DNA of 64,000 nucleotides. It comes from Lichtheimia corymbifera B2541 (lineage: Eukaryota; Mucoromycota; Mucoromycetes; Mucorales; Lichtheimiaceae). The position numbers and the translations under genes were made by a program. The first letter of the stretch is position 1, and each line of letters begins with the position of its first letter. Positions 37,721 through 50,000 of the stretch are shown one piece after another. The notes below the pieces were generated by a model. That model was not told the origin of the DNA. It worked only from the letters and a program-made list of their open reading frames with translations, and made no database searches. The stretch spans positions 62,001-126,000 of the forward strand of contig JNEU01001172.1 of assembly GCA_000697475.1 (NCBI GenBank), written 5' to 3'.

Positions 37721-38217
37721 TGTCAATCTAGAATGCAAGGAAAAGAAAGAAAATAAAATCAGCTCATTGTCCTCGTTGATATCGTTATCCATTCATCCAT
37801 CTATTCATCCATCCATCCACTCATTCTCTTGTTGATACATCCACTACTCTTCCCATTCTAATACCCTATGATACTTACTGCTACCACAGAAAAAAGAGGG
37901 CGTACACAGTTTGCTCGAATGCGACGTTTAGCCCATCGGACGAGCACCGCACAAATCCCGTTTTCCAAATTTGGAAGGTCGCCATAGCAACAATCCCAAC
38001 TTGTCCCCACATCCTATTTCATGCAATAAAAGTTAATTTATTACCTTGGTTGCTTCAATACAATGTATTACCAGAAACACTATAATCTACTTTTATGTAA
38101 CCACCCAATACTTATAGACAAGAATTAAATGAATTTACAGGTTGTGAAAGGAAAACAAGTTTATTGCTTTTTTTATGATACGTGTGGGTGTGCGTGTGTG
38201 CGTGTGTGTACAGCAGT
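37721..38217. other. Intergenic region between eS7 and eIF4E
   Basis: Contains the eS7 promoter, a CCATTCATCCAT-type repeat (about 37790-37822) and a GTGTGGGTGTGCGTGTG purine/pyrimidine alternating run (about 38181-38209). No gene is seen. Confidence 0.4.
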
Positions 38218-39148
38218 TTATAGCGTGAACTTTTGAGCCGACTTTGCAGCCGACTCACCATGGGGAGTGAATTCGAGATTGAGATTGGATGGGATATCCA
38301 AGAACTCCTTGATTTGACGGCTACATAGGTCGAATAGCAGCCATTGTTAGTGAAATCCCATTATTATCCATTACATTACATACCCGAGAGTTTCAGTGGT
38401 TTCATTTCTATCCGAGCTTCGAATCCACAATGCCAATCTGAAAAAGACCTTACGAACCGAGATAACAGCACCACAGATCTCATGCTCATGGGCGAATTGT
38501 TCACCAATCATGGCCAATAACTACCGATATAATCATGCACTTATCAGCCACAAGATAGATCCTTATAGGAACCAATCCCCTTTTTCTGTCATTATGATGA
38601 ACTCACCATATCGAGCCAATACTTGTTGATAGTCTCACCGGTACGGTTCCGGGGGAATTGGATACTGAATTTGCCACCTTCTGCGTTGGCAGGATCTTCC
38701 CACTCTGGTCGAATACCCTTCTTGAAAAAGTGATAGTTGGAGTTGGATTCGAGATGGTTGACTTTGGCAATGTTGTTATAAACGCTATATAAAGAGTCGA
38801 TGGGTCAGCGATGATCGTTCTCCTGCGCGTATATATATGTATGTGTATTCCGTACCCCCAAAAGTCTTCAACGGTTTCAACAGTGACGATTTCCTTGAGG
38901 TTTTGAGACCAAGAAGCAGCATTGGCTTTCTTGTGAGGGTTGTCAAACCACAGAGTCCAGGAATTGTGGAGAGGATGCTTGACATTATAGTTGATACGAT
39001 CGTGGAATACAGTTGTTACGGGTTGTTCTTGACCGGTTTCAGTGGTGGTGGCGTTTTCAGTAGCATTGTCGATGGAAGCGTCGTCGGTGGGCTTCTCTTG
39101 GGTGGCGACCGGCTTTTCTTCAGTTGGGCGAGTATCGACGTCAGCCAT
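38218..39148 (-). CDS. eIF4E: Translation initiation factor eIF4E (mRNA cap-binding)
   Basis: Binds the m7G cap and recruits eIF4G. The ATG at 39148 gives MADVDTRPTEEKPV; the long upstream frame has only non-conserved sequence. Exons are about 39148-38856, 38784-38610, 38522-38395 and 38321-38218. Core motifs are HPLHNSWTLWFDNP (cap-stacking Trp), VETVEDFWGVYNNIAKV (with the eIF4G-contact Trp), GIRPEWEDPANAEGG (second stacking Trp and adjacent Glu) and the ISVRKVFFRLALWIR region. The N-terminal 50 residues are acidic and disordered, as in other eIF4Es. All key cap-binding residues visible to me are present. Confidence 0.95.
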
Positions 39149-39833
39149 AGTGAGCAACTTAACAAGAGGGCTTCTAACGGTACCAGTTCTTGTCAGCTGA
39201 AAAACGCTCCACCAAAACAATTTGTGACGTTGCTGGCCCCACACTGAGTATACCAATCCTGCCATCTTTTGCTCTTTTCTGAATAAATCCAACTCTCTTC
39301 TGTCCTTATCTTTTCATTGTTCTAGAATTGGTTTCATTGTTATATGTGTATACGTGTATATATGGGTCATTCATTGTATATTGAATACACGCTACTGGCC
39401 TTCCGCAGCTGGCAAGAAATTTGTCTTCTCCCTCCCTCCATCTATCCACTCTCCCCATCACATCACATCCTCTTTCTTTCATACGCAATAACACAACACG
39501 CCTCTCCATGTCTTTTATATACAATAAAAATGGGTTCAAAGTAGTCAAATATCAGTGGAATGCGGGATTAAAAGTGATGTCGGTCAACTATATATAAGGT
39601 TGATAGTTACGACAATCAAGATCTTATGGATTATAACCGCCCCCCTGACAGCATAACTTCTTTATGCGTGTGTGTGTATATGTGTGTATGTGTGTCCATG
39701 TGTGTATATGGGACTAGAAAGGAGCTGTCGAGTCACGCGGAAAAGCAATATGCACGCACGCGTAGCAGGCCGCTCGTCTTTCTTCTTATAGTGCGTCTCT
39801 TTTTTCCCTTTCCTCCTTATCAACCCTATTCCA
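39149..39833. other. Divergent intergenic region, eIF4E / NUP85
   Basis: Promoter region for both genes. It includes a TG-rich microsatellite (39665-39710), and the sequence before the NUP85 start is pyrimidine-rich. No gene is seen. Confidence 0.4.
39665..39710. repeat. TG/TA-rich microsatellite
   Basis: Imperfect TGTGTG/TATATG/TGTCCATG alternating purine-pyrimidine repeat. Confidence 0.6.
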
Positions 39834-42425
39834 ATGAGCAACACCAGCAGTGAAGACTTTGAAAAGGTCGACCCTTCGTCACATTCACCCACTGAAGACA
39901 GCAATGACAAGGATCAATGGCAGTCAGAGACGGAAGACAAGCATAATGTATGCAATCGATTTTATATATAAAACACGAGTATGCGATCTAACACGACACA
40001 GGAAACAGATTTGCTGACCGAGCGCATGTCCAAAGCAGCTGCCAATGCACCCAAGAACAAACAAGAGGTATATCATATATTGATATAAGGAAGACTGAAT
40101 GGGATGAATTGATCATATGTCTTGCTAGTTTTATCTCGCATCGCATGCCATCTTTGTCCAAGTGGAACGGCTCCGAAAACAGCTACGCAGCAGGAGCAGC
40201 AACATATCTCTTCCATCGACCTTTCAACTTTCAAAGAATGAGTATGCATTGTTGGAAAAAAACAACTATGAACAAACGTCTAACTTGACAATGATAGGAA
40301 ATCAGCATTGGCAAATTATGCTAAAGATTACACGAGCCTTGTATATGCATACCTTGATCATGTGACCAACGCAAGTAGCAGCAACATGCAATCACAAATC
40401 CATACACCGGTCTAACGCATTCTGTGTAGGCTGACAATGATTCTGAAGACAAGGCCCATTTCCAAAATCTTGCTCGTTTACTGGATCTCACTGAGCGCGT
40501 TTGCTTTTCTCAAGAGGATGGTGATAGTATGATTTCGGAATTGCGTGATTGGTTAAACTTCAATTGGCCACTAGGTAAGACCCAAAGCTACCAGACAATG
40601 CATTTCAATATCTGAGTGATCCATCCGTTATAGATGTATCAACTGCTTGTGGGACCGACACAGTACAACGCGATCCTGACGATGACGAATTGGTTATTGT
40701 TGAGCACTCGGATATCAGCAACAAATCAGATGACAATTTGGAAGAACGTAAAAAGGACCATTGGCGCTTGATTCAACGGTACGTGGATATCCTTTTCGCA
40801 GCAGCATTCTCTGACTTTTGTTATCATAGGTTATTGCTGCGCGGCAACATCAAACAAGCAATTTATCTGCTAGAATCACAAATGCCAAAATGCACATCCT
40901 CGATGCAAGGACATCTTGTACGATTTATCAGCTTACTGAAAGCGATGCCATGTATATCAACAAAAGTGACACCCCGACAAGAAACAGCATGGTCAGAATG
41001 GATCAGCAAACGAAAGATGGAACACGAGGAGTTTCTGCGGTTGAAAACGGAAGATGACGATCAAGTTGATACATTGTACAATATCATTCATGGCGACAAA
41101 CATACAATTACACAATCGGGCACATTACTGGAGAGCTTTATTGGCACTATGATCTATTGCGACCCTTTCCAAAACGCCAAACAGCTTGGTGACCTTGCCA
41201 ACCTAGTGAATGCACACGTTGATTGCGACAATGTCACAGCAGCATCATTCTATATACTCACACACAATTGGGACCAGGCATTGATTTCCTACGACGACTA
41301 TTGGCTTCAGACTCACTTGGGACATTTACTTATCACGAGTGGGCTTCTTGATCATGGTGACGATTCCCAAGATACCATTTTGGCCGAGATGGACCAAGAA
41401 AGTTGCACTGGCCCAGTACAATCCATCACCCATGTATTTGCCCAGATGATTACCACAGAGTATGACATGTGGTCAGAAGCAATCGATTACATTGAATCTT
41501 GTGATGTGAACCGAGAATATTGGGCAGCAAATGTGAGTTGAATCCAGACTTATTACGATGAGGTAATTAACGTTTACCGAATTTAGATTTTGGACAAGCG
41601 AACCGTGTCATCCGACATTCCACACCTGAAGGAAATGCTCAAATACTGCGAGGATCGTGGTCTTTCAAGATCCCGAAGAATTATGGATTTGGTACGTAAA
41701 AGGGATCTTGTGAGTAGCCCTCGTTCCTGTACTAAACTCGTGCTACTATGTAGAAAATCGCCAAAAAGTACGATGGAAACGGCGACCAAAGCAACGCAAT
41801 CATTCATTACGCTCTTGCTAAGGATATCGTGGCAGTGGATCAGGTAGCCGAACGCATATTGAAAAGATATCTCAAAGAAGGCAAGTGAGAATATGGGCAT
41901 CAATGGAGCATAGAGTAACCCTTGTGGATATAGGGATCCTGGACCCCGTTTCTCGTGTGGGTGGTGATATCAAGTCTACTATGATGCAAAGCAAACACTA
42001 CGCATTCTTGGTCCAATACACACATCTAAAAGATCTTCTCGAGGTTCGTCCCTGATCAACTAAAGATATTCTCTGCATTGAGCTAACTCTTTTTTTCAAA
42101 GGACAAAAAATACAACGATGCTGCCCTTCTATCCAAACAACTGCTACAATCACCTGATGTGCCAAACGGCTATGAAATGCGTCTTCTGCTTGATTTATTG
42201 CCTGTTCTTGAAGGTAGGATGGGTTGTTGGGGAATATGGGATTGTTAGAACTGCGTATTAACCTTTCGTTTAGCTTCCAATGATGTTGTGATCTTCGATC
42301 AAAAGGATACATTGAACTTAATACGCCTGTTACAACACATATCTCATCAAGATCCCTCGTCCTCAGCACGGTTGAAGCAATGTTTATCTATGAATTTGGC
42401 CAATGCATTATTAGCTAGTAGCTAG
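39834..42425 (+). CDS. NUP85: Nucleoporin Nup85 (Y-complex subunit)
   Basis: Nup85 is an ACE1-type alpha-solenoid scaffold of the nuclear pore Y-complex and binds Seh1. Twelve exons (39834-39947, 40002-40067, 40129-40241, 40298-40370, 40430-40574, 40634-40778, 40830-41532, 41587-41691, 41754-41880, 41934-42043, 42102-42213 and 42274-42425) sum to 1965 nt, 654 aa. Family features include DHWRLIQRLLLRGNIKQAIYLL, the LSLLKAMP-type segment (here ISLLKAMPC) and YWLQTHLGHLLITSGLL. The protein is all helical with an acidic N-terminus. Two introns are GC-AG with GCAAGT donors (40371-40429 and 41881-41933); alternative GT donors give stops or wrong phase. The intron 40779-40829 is 51 nt with no stop, so unspliced mRNA would stay in frame. 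Confidence 0.85.
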
Positions 42426-42656
42426 CCTTAATCTATGCTTCTATAAAGTATGTCGATCAAGTAATCTTTGGATTAATGCAAATGTATGGAGGAAAAGCGA
42501 GAGAAGGATTGGATGAGCAACAGGGGATCGCTCTGTATTGCGATTAACGACTCCGCAAGGCACGCCAAAGCATGAGAGGTTTCGACTCGACGATGCGATC
42601 AACACGTATGGAATGTCGATTATCAACGAGTATATATAAACACACCTTGAATATGG

Positions 42657-43798
42657 TCATGTTAGTTTTCGAATACAATTCTCCGTTTGGATATCATTGA
42701 AAGAGATATATACCCAAGTGGTCAACAATACACCTAGTGCTGAGCTTGCAGTGGACATGAACATGATGCAAATTTGGTATCGTACAGCGTCCTGGATATG
42801 CACACCAGCGAAGAGTTGGCCAACAAGCATCCCAGGGATATTGATCAGACCCATAATGCTCAATTGTGTAATAGGAGGCAACATTGATGTATGAATAGCT
42901 TGTACCGCCACGTGTCGTAAGGCTTCTTTTCGTGACGCGCCAAATGAGAGGTTTGTCTCGATGATAAGGTGGTCATTCCTAAAGGATGTAAATAAAATTA
43001 GACTCGGCTTTCTGTGCGTGTGAGAGGATAGCTCACATACATGACACCTTCAATGCAAGTGGTTGTGCTCATGGCCACGCTACTCATTGTATTCCCAAGT
43101 AGCATCCCCAACACTGGGATAAAGATCATGGGTTCCCAAAATGGTGATTCTGCAAGAGCGTATCGGATACCTACAACTCCAATCAAGCCGTTGCTTATAA
43201 AGAGCACCAGGAATACGGTAGGCAACTGGAGCAAACCACCCCAAAGTTAATCAGTGATCCGTATGCATGTTTTCCCTTCCCATCCTTTTATCATACCAGA
43301 CCCAACAACGTTTTTTGACACCGATGAAAGATAATCTCAAAAGTGCCCAAAAAGACAAATCCAGCTATACCATCCAAGTCATTTCAGCATCTATGGGATA
43401 TGGATAGAGGTATATTATAATCATCAATCTTACCAAAAACTAAAATCACAGACCATATCTGTGTCATGTGCAGCAGGTCATTTAATACCAGGCCCTTGAA
43501 AAAGACGAAGCATGTGAAGAGTAGAGGTTAACAAGCTACTTTGATAATAATGATCGCACACACATACCATTAATGTTAGCTGCAATATGCAGCGTAGACT
43601 CGACACGATCAATGATATCTCAAGCCGTATACCAAGCAGATGGCTAAGGTAAGCTAAAATGGTTGAACATATGATATCAACATGGTTGAAATGCTGGCAT
43701 ATACGAAGATAATTACCAGTGAATAAGACAAATATCGATGATCCAGCTACATTCCACCAGCCGAGATCCTGCTGCTCTTGTACAATATGCGTTGTCAT
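42657..43798 (-). CDS. UPF0014-family membrane protein (FetB/STAR2-like)
   Basis: UPF0014 proteins are polytopic membrane subunits of ABC-type exporters: bacterial FetB acts in iron homeostasis and plant STAR2/ALS3 in aluminium tolerance. Six exons run from the ATG at 43798 (MTTHIVQEQQDLGWWN) to the TGA at 42659-42657. Segments in order are LAYLSHLLGIRLEISLIVSS (first helices), VFAGFVFLGTFEIIFHRCQ, FIPVLGMLLGNTMSSVAMS (the family-typical GM..GN..S motif), LSFGASRKEALRHVAVQA, and INIPGMLVGQLFAGVHIQDA with AVRYQICIMFM, the strongest UPF0014 match. About seven helices are predicted. No ABC ATPase partner is encoded nearby. Intron 1 (63 nt) has no in-frame stop. The substrate is unknown. Confidence 0.82.
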
Positions 43799-44260
43799 CG
43801 ATGTTGCTGACGCATGTGTGTGCGGGGAAAACGTATGTATAAGCGATTCGGAGAAGAAAGAGATGCAATATGACTGAATTGAATGGGATTAAAAAGCCTT
43901 TGATTCCCCTGATTATGCAAGCAAGGTGCATTCCACGCTTTGTGTAACCATCCCTGACTGCCACATCCGATATAGAATACCCTGATCATGAAAGTATGCA
44001 AGTACATGGCATAATGTCTCGTTGATGGCAAGTATTTGAACAGCGACCTACGGGATGGAAACGTATGTGCTACGCCTGAGGGGATTGTATACCTCTTACG
44101 AGCTGATTGGCTAAGGCCTCACCATACACACTGAAGGTGTAGAATGCTTCTTTGTCAACAAACAAGTACACAACATCAAGATTGTTACAAATCTTTATTT
44201 CTGTTTTCATTCATCTCTTCTTTCTTTTTCACTTTTTTTTTCTCCTTCCTACCCCACAAC
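43799..44260. other. Divergent intergenic region
   Basis: Upstream region of the UPF0014 gene (minus) and the M28B gene (plus). An ATG at 44144 is in frame with the M28B start, but the added ~39 residues read as a Phe/Ser-rich pyrimidine leader, so I treat it as 5' UTR. Confidence 0.45.
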
Positions 44261-46999
44261 ATGCGACAAGGTTATACTACGCTGCCGAATGATGATAATG
44301 GTGGTGGCGGGACATCATCATCATCCGCCAACTCTTCACCACAAACGATTTTCGATCGTGTACGCAAAATGTGGGATAAGCCATCAAACAATGAAAGTGC
44401 TCCATTGCTTGATCGAAAACATATGACGCTAGAGCCTCCTAAAAGAACCACAACCAAGGTTACTCTGACCGCCGTGCTGCTTGTATTTACAATGCTTCTT
44501 TTTGGTGCTGGTATAGCTGTCTGGATCGAGACTGAACCTGGTAAATGAGTAAAGTAGGCGGGGTAGTAGGATCAATTCTCTCATTGTAGTTGGGGCTTTA
44601 GTTTTTGAAACGCGCCCTTTGAGCGAGACAGAGCGATTGGTGCTCAATCTACCATCCAATGATAGTATCCATGACCATTTCCACGTATATGCCTCCAAAG
44701 TGCATTTAGCTGGCTCTGACACAGATAGACAACAAGCTGAATGGACGCTTGACAAGTGGATTGAAATGGGTGTCTTTAACACGACAATTGAAACTTATTA
44801 CCCATTGCTCACTCAACCAAAAGAGCAGCGGTTTGCATTGGTGACAGGGCCTGAAGATCTACGCTTTGAAGCTACAATGCACGAGAAGGTATTGGTGGGA
44901 GAAGATGACGATGAAACCAAAACGCACCCCGCTGCGTTTCATGGTAAATAACATATATTCTGGGAAAAGAATATTCTACTCATCCTTCTCAAGCCTACTC
45001 CAAAAATGGTAGTGCCCTGGGACCTGTAGTGTACGCCAATTATGGTGGCCTCAAAGACTTTCAGCTCTTACTTGATAGAGGGATTGCACTAGCAGGCACT
45101 ATCGCTCTCATGAGAGCTGGCAATGGAATTCCAGATGGTACAAAAATCCGGGTTGCCGAGAAGTTTGGATGTATTGGTGCCTTGATTTATCCTGACCCTA
45201 TCGATGATGGTCCTTTCAATAAGCATGGTTTTCCTCATACACATCCAGCTGAGCCATATCCCAATGGGCCATGGTAAGCTTTTTTTCATTTTTGCCATCT
45301 TTATATCATCGTATATTAATCATACACGTTCAATTAGGCGTCCTTCAAGCTCTATTCGAAGCGGGTCCGTTGAGTTTTCCTCATTAGCAAGCGGTGATCC
45401 TTTGACACCAGGATGGGCTGCCATCAGAAATACAACGCGACTCGATATGGATGAATCACAAGTTCTACCCAACATTCCCTCTCTACCATTGTCATATCAC
45501 GATGCGTTATCCTTATTGAAAGCGATGCAAGGACGTGGCACCCTTGGCGACATCAGCTGGAAGGGAGGCTTACCAGATGTCAGCTATTACAGTGGACCCA
45601 CAGAAGGCAATGCCGAGCTTGTAAACATTGTCGACAACAAGGTAGCACCAGTGTGGAATGTGATTGGCGTCATGCATGGATCTCAAGAACCTGATCATGC
45701 AGTTATCCTCGGTATGCATGAGCGTGATTCTTTTTGTATGATGACGATGTTCATCTTTTTTTTTCTCAAAGGCAATCGACGTGATGCATGGGGATACGGT
45801 GCAGTCGACTCGTCTTCAGGATCAGCTGTAATGGTATGGTTTGGAGCCATTTATCACTCTTGGTACTTTGCTCATCATCTTCTTTTTGTCTCAAAAGGTT
45901 GAGGTGGCAAAAGTCTTCGGGACGTTGCTCAACAAAGGTTGGCGACCAGCACGTACGATCATTCTAGCATCATGGGATGCAAGTGAATACTCCATGGCTG
46001 GATCTAACGAATGGATGGAATATCACAAAGAATGGCTTGATCAACATGCTGCTGTGTATATTAATGTGGGTGCAGCTGTATCGGGGCCACATTTCGCTGT
46101 ACAAGCATCACCTTCACTTAAACGATTGATTTATGACATCACTCGATTTGTGCCAGACCCACAAAGTGGTACCACCGTATACGAAGCATGGGCTGAATTT
46201 ATCAATCGCACAAGTGCTCCATCTACAGAACCAACTATTGGCAACATTGTCTCAAAATCAGACTTTGTACCATTCTTGCACCACGCTGGAATAGCCAGTA
46301 TCAACATGGGATTCATGGGCGACTTTGGTGTGCAGCATAGTATCTATGACAGGTAAACAATGAAACCATTCATTATGCGTGCTGTACAAAGGTACTCATA
46401 CGACATTTAGCATTCATTGGATGGAAACGTTTGGCGATCCGGATTATCGCTATCATATGACCTTGGTGAAAATCTGGGCCCTTTTGGCCATACGACTATC
46501 AGACAGCCCCATTCTTCCCCTGCATCCTGGTGATTATGCAGCTGCACTTTCTATCCATTGGAAGCATCTTTCAGAGTACTATACGACAGCTCTTGCCTTA
46601 AATCATGTCGATTCCTATGCTAGACCTTTCCGCCTGCTATACAAATCGATCCACAAGCTCACCAAGCTATCAGGGCGACTTGAAGAAGGGTTAGGCCTTT
46701 TAGAAAGCGAGGTGCATGATTACCAGCATCTAGCTGATGTGCCGTCATCACTCAAAGAACGCCTTGACAAAGTCAATGATCGCCTTGCTCTCTTTGAGCG
46801 ACATTTATTAGATCCGGAGGGAATCCACGAGAGGCCATGGTACAAGCATGTCATCTATGGTCCTCGAATGTGGTCAGGACATACCATATTCCCAGGGATT
46901 ATGGATGCCATTGATGCTCAAGATAGAGTTATGGTGGCGTTTGCCGAGCAACGTGTAGCAATGAGCATTCGCAATGCCGCGAAAAGTATAAAGATGTAG
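44261..46999 (+). CDS. Transferrin-receptor-like M28B protein, predicted catalytically inactive
   Basis: Family: glutamate carboxypeptidase II / transferrin receptor (fungal Vps70, Tre1/Tre2). Exons are 44261-44541, 44588-44944, 44993-45275, 45339-45712, 45774-45835, 45898-46355 and 46411-46999. A ~70-residue cytosolic tail is followed by one membrane anchor (VTLTAVLLVFTMLLFGAGIAVW), a protease-associated domain (VVYANYGGLKDFQLL), the M28 fold and a helical dimerisation domain. The metal/catalytic sites differ from active members. The usual GNHRDAW reads GNRRDAW (His to Arg). The catalytic Glu pair in SWDAEEYG reads SWDASEYS (first Glu to Ser). The Asp in 'YINVD' reads YINVG. The other Asp (GAVDSSSG) and the last His (VQHSIYDS) remain. 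This resembles the adaptor-like Tre proteins and transferrin receptor. No PPxY motif is seen in the tail. The stop is followed by five more in-frame TAG codons. Confidence 0.85.
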
Positions 47000-47014
47000 T
47001 AGTAGTAGTAGTAG
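46997..47014 (+). repeat. TAG trinucleotide run forming six tandem stops
   Basis: (TAG)6 begins at the stop codon of the M28B gene, so all six codons are in-frame stops. Confidence 0.8.
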
Positions 47015-47069
47015 CAGTTTCTTTTCATTATCATTCAATCATTATTTGTATAATATAAAGGTTCAATTA

Positions 47070-50000
47070 TTACATATCAGGTTCCATCAACTTGGTGGCC
47101 AGCTCCTCAAACGACCATGATTCTTTGCATATCTTTATCCTGTTTGCATTATCATGCTCCCAATTGCTGATATAAACGGCTTTGGTCACACCTTGTGAAA
47201 ACCCAGCACCGATGGTGGATATAAATTGCATTGCTGCAGCGTGATTCGCACGAGCAGCAGATCGTCGATATGTAGCTTCTGAATCCACTAATAACCGATG
47301 CTTGTTGAGAAAATCTTGTACAAGCGTTGATGGTACTCTTCGTAATGCTACACCATCTCTCTCCACAGATCTGGCAGTCGATTGTGGCGGTATCCAGCTC
47401 TTGTGGCTATATTGTTCTTTAGGTCGTGCTCGTAATGAATGAGGGTATTTTCGGTTTGAGATATTGGATGTCGGTGAAGGAGCAGCGGATGATATGTCGG
47501 TCTCAGGGCTGCTTCGATGTGTTTCGAAAACGGATGGGCTTATAGGTTTGGCAGGTTTTGGTGTAGCCAACGATAATATGGTTTCAGCACTCTCACCTGG
47601 CATCCGTTGCGGATGCTTGTCTTTAAGGCTTCCATTACTCAGCATACTGAAAAAGGAGGATGGGCTCTCTTTTTTACCACCAGGCGATGTCTTTCCCGAT
47701 ATCCTTCGTAACAAACCAGGTCGCTGTGGAGGGGATAGATGTTCACCGCTTTCACGCAATGCTGATAAATACTCGTGATGTTCCTGACTACCGTTGTCAT
47801 CGGTTACTGTAAATAAGAAATGGTTGCCGTCTTCTACTGATCGACGCTGCATATCCTTTCCAGGTTTCAACTCAGCATTGGAAATATGTGGTTCACGCTC
47901 ATTGTCATGCCATAATGGATGTTTCTTTGGTCTGCCTCTTGCAGGTTCTTTACCTTTGAGCTTAGAAGACCTTGTCACCATCCTATGAGGCTCTGAAAGA
48001 CTCGATGTTGTTGTAGATGCCTTGCTGCTGTTGCTAGTCCCTCCACTGCTTTGTGATAGGTAGCTACTTCTTTTTGCACTAGTATCCGCTTTCATACTGC
48101 GTGGGAGTGATTGGTCACTTATTTCAGGTGACAATGATGACCGTATAGATGCTCGATTTTGTCTGCCCTGCTGTGCTGCAGCTTCTGCCAAGCTCATCTC
48201 TCCATCTTTTACAGGGAAAAGCTCAATAAGCTCCACAATGTGATCTTGCCTGTCTCTTGGTTTTACTCGACACACCGTCACCAGCAACCAATGGATCAAT
48301 TTTGCAGCTTGTGGATGATCATATGGCTCCACATAGCCAGAGGATTTGACTTCTGACCATCCTGAAGGACCACTTGTTGTCGAAACGTGTGATAGATGCG
48401 TATCAAGCTGATCTTCGTCGACAGTCCCAGCAGCACTGGTATTCATCCTCCAAATCTCAGATCGATCTTCTGGACTAAGTGATGACCCATGCAATATATC
48501 GGCAGTGCGAATACGATGCATAGGTAAACGACGTGGTTGTCCCATATCTTTCCATTGCTTCTTCAATCCTCGTAAATAACAATGAACACCATGCCTTTGT
48601 TGTCGTTCATCGGCATCCCCAATATTTTGTTCACGGGCTTTCAAGATAAGACATGGTAAGCATTTGCCCGAGATAGTAGCTGCTTCGTGCTGCTCGTGAG
48701 TCTGCTGCTGCTGTTGTTGTTGTTGTTGTGATGATGTTGATGGAAGTTCACGAAGCTGGATATCATCTGCTATTTCCACGACCTTGTAAATTTTCCCTAG
48801 ACGATGCCTTCGCTGCGTTGAAGTAGCGTTGGGGTACGTGAATCGTCGTAAATAAGGTATCTGTTGGTGAGACGGTTGTCCTTTTTCATCTCCTTGCAAT
48901 CGGTTGCGGTAATATTTTTCAAGTATCTTTAACTCTGATGCCATCACAGGTGCTGAGCTGTCAACTATGGCTTGATGTGGTGGTGACGGTGATGCCGTGG
49001 TGTCTTGCATATCCTGTTGAGCATATCGCATGGTAAGAAAAGCGTCATCGGCACTAAAGGAGCGTATGGATTGATTGCTGCCTGTGGGACTTTGGATAGA
49101 CGTAGTGCTAGCCGATGGTCGTTGTTGTTTAGTAGGTGGACTATGTCGAGGTGGTGGTGGAGGTGGTGGTGGATGGTGATGTGCAAATCCCGATGTAGTT
49201 TTGGACCGACTTATATTGACAGAATAATATTCATCCACGTAGCGTTGCTTAATTCGGGTCCATATCTCTTGCACCACCGTTATCACTGATGGATCGGTGA
49301 AGTAAATAAAGCTCACCATGAAACCTTTACCATAAAAAGATACAATGAACACACGATATCGAACAATGAAATGCTTACACCTACCCAAAAAGTTGGAGAA
49401 CCATCCATCCAAACAGAAAATAGGGTAAGGAACATCCGCATGTTTAATCATAGCTATTTGAATGCCCACACCCCATGCTTTTGAGATGAGTGGAACTATA
49501 TAAAGCGATATTTATATCAGGTCTGCAAACTTATAGACATGAATCGAGATAATAGAGTATTATGTTGATGGATATATGCTTACTGAGTGGATAGCAGATG
49601 CATCGCAAGACCACCTTTCGAATGATGACAGTCGTCTTTTGCGCATATTGACCATGTGTGGGGAAGATGAGCCCTGCTTGCTGTCGAACTTGCTTTCTGG
49701 TTACATTAAGAGTGCCGGTGAAGTAATCTTGCTGCCGGTAAAATTTGATGATAGCCATGCCTGCACATACGGCGGCCAAGCTCAATGCAAACAACACGCA
49801 TCCATAATACCACATCTATAATATATCAATTAGCCCACGTGTATATGGTTAGGATCAATTAAGATATGCCGTAAATGATAGCCTTCCTAAAACTTGCCCA
49901 TCTGAAGGTGCGATACAGACGACCGTAAAAGTAGTAGTGGTACCTGAAATATAGTTGTAAGGTGTGCATGCGTGATTCAGCAAAAGAATCAATGGCTATC

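Noticed and set aside
44144..44260. Upstream in-frame ATG of the M28B gene
   Set aside because: The added residues translate a pyrimidine-rich leader (Phe/Ser runs) and have no family counterpart.
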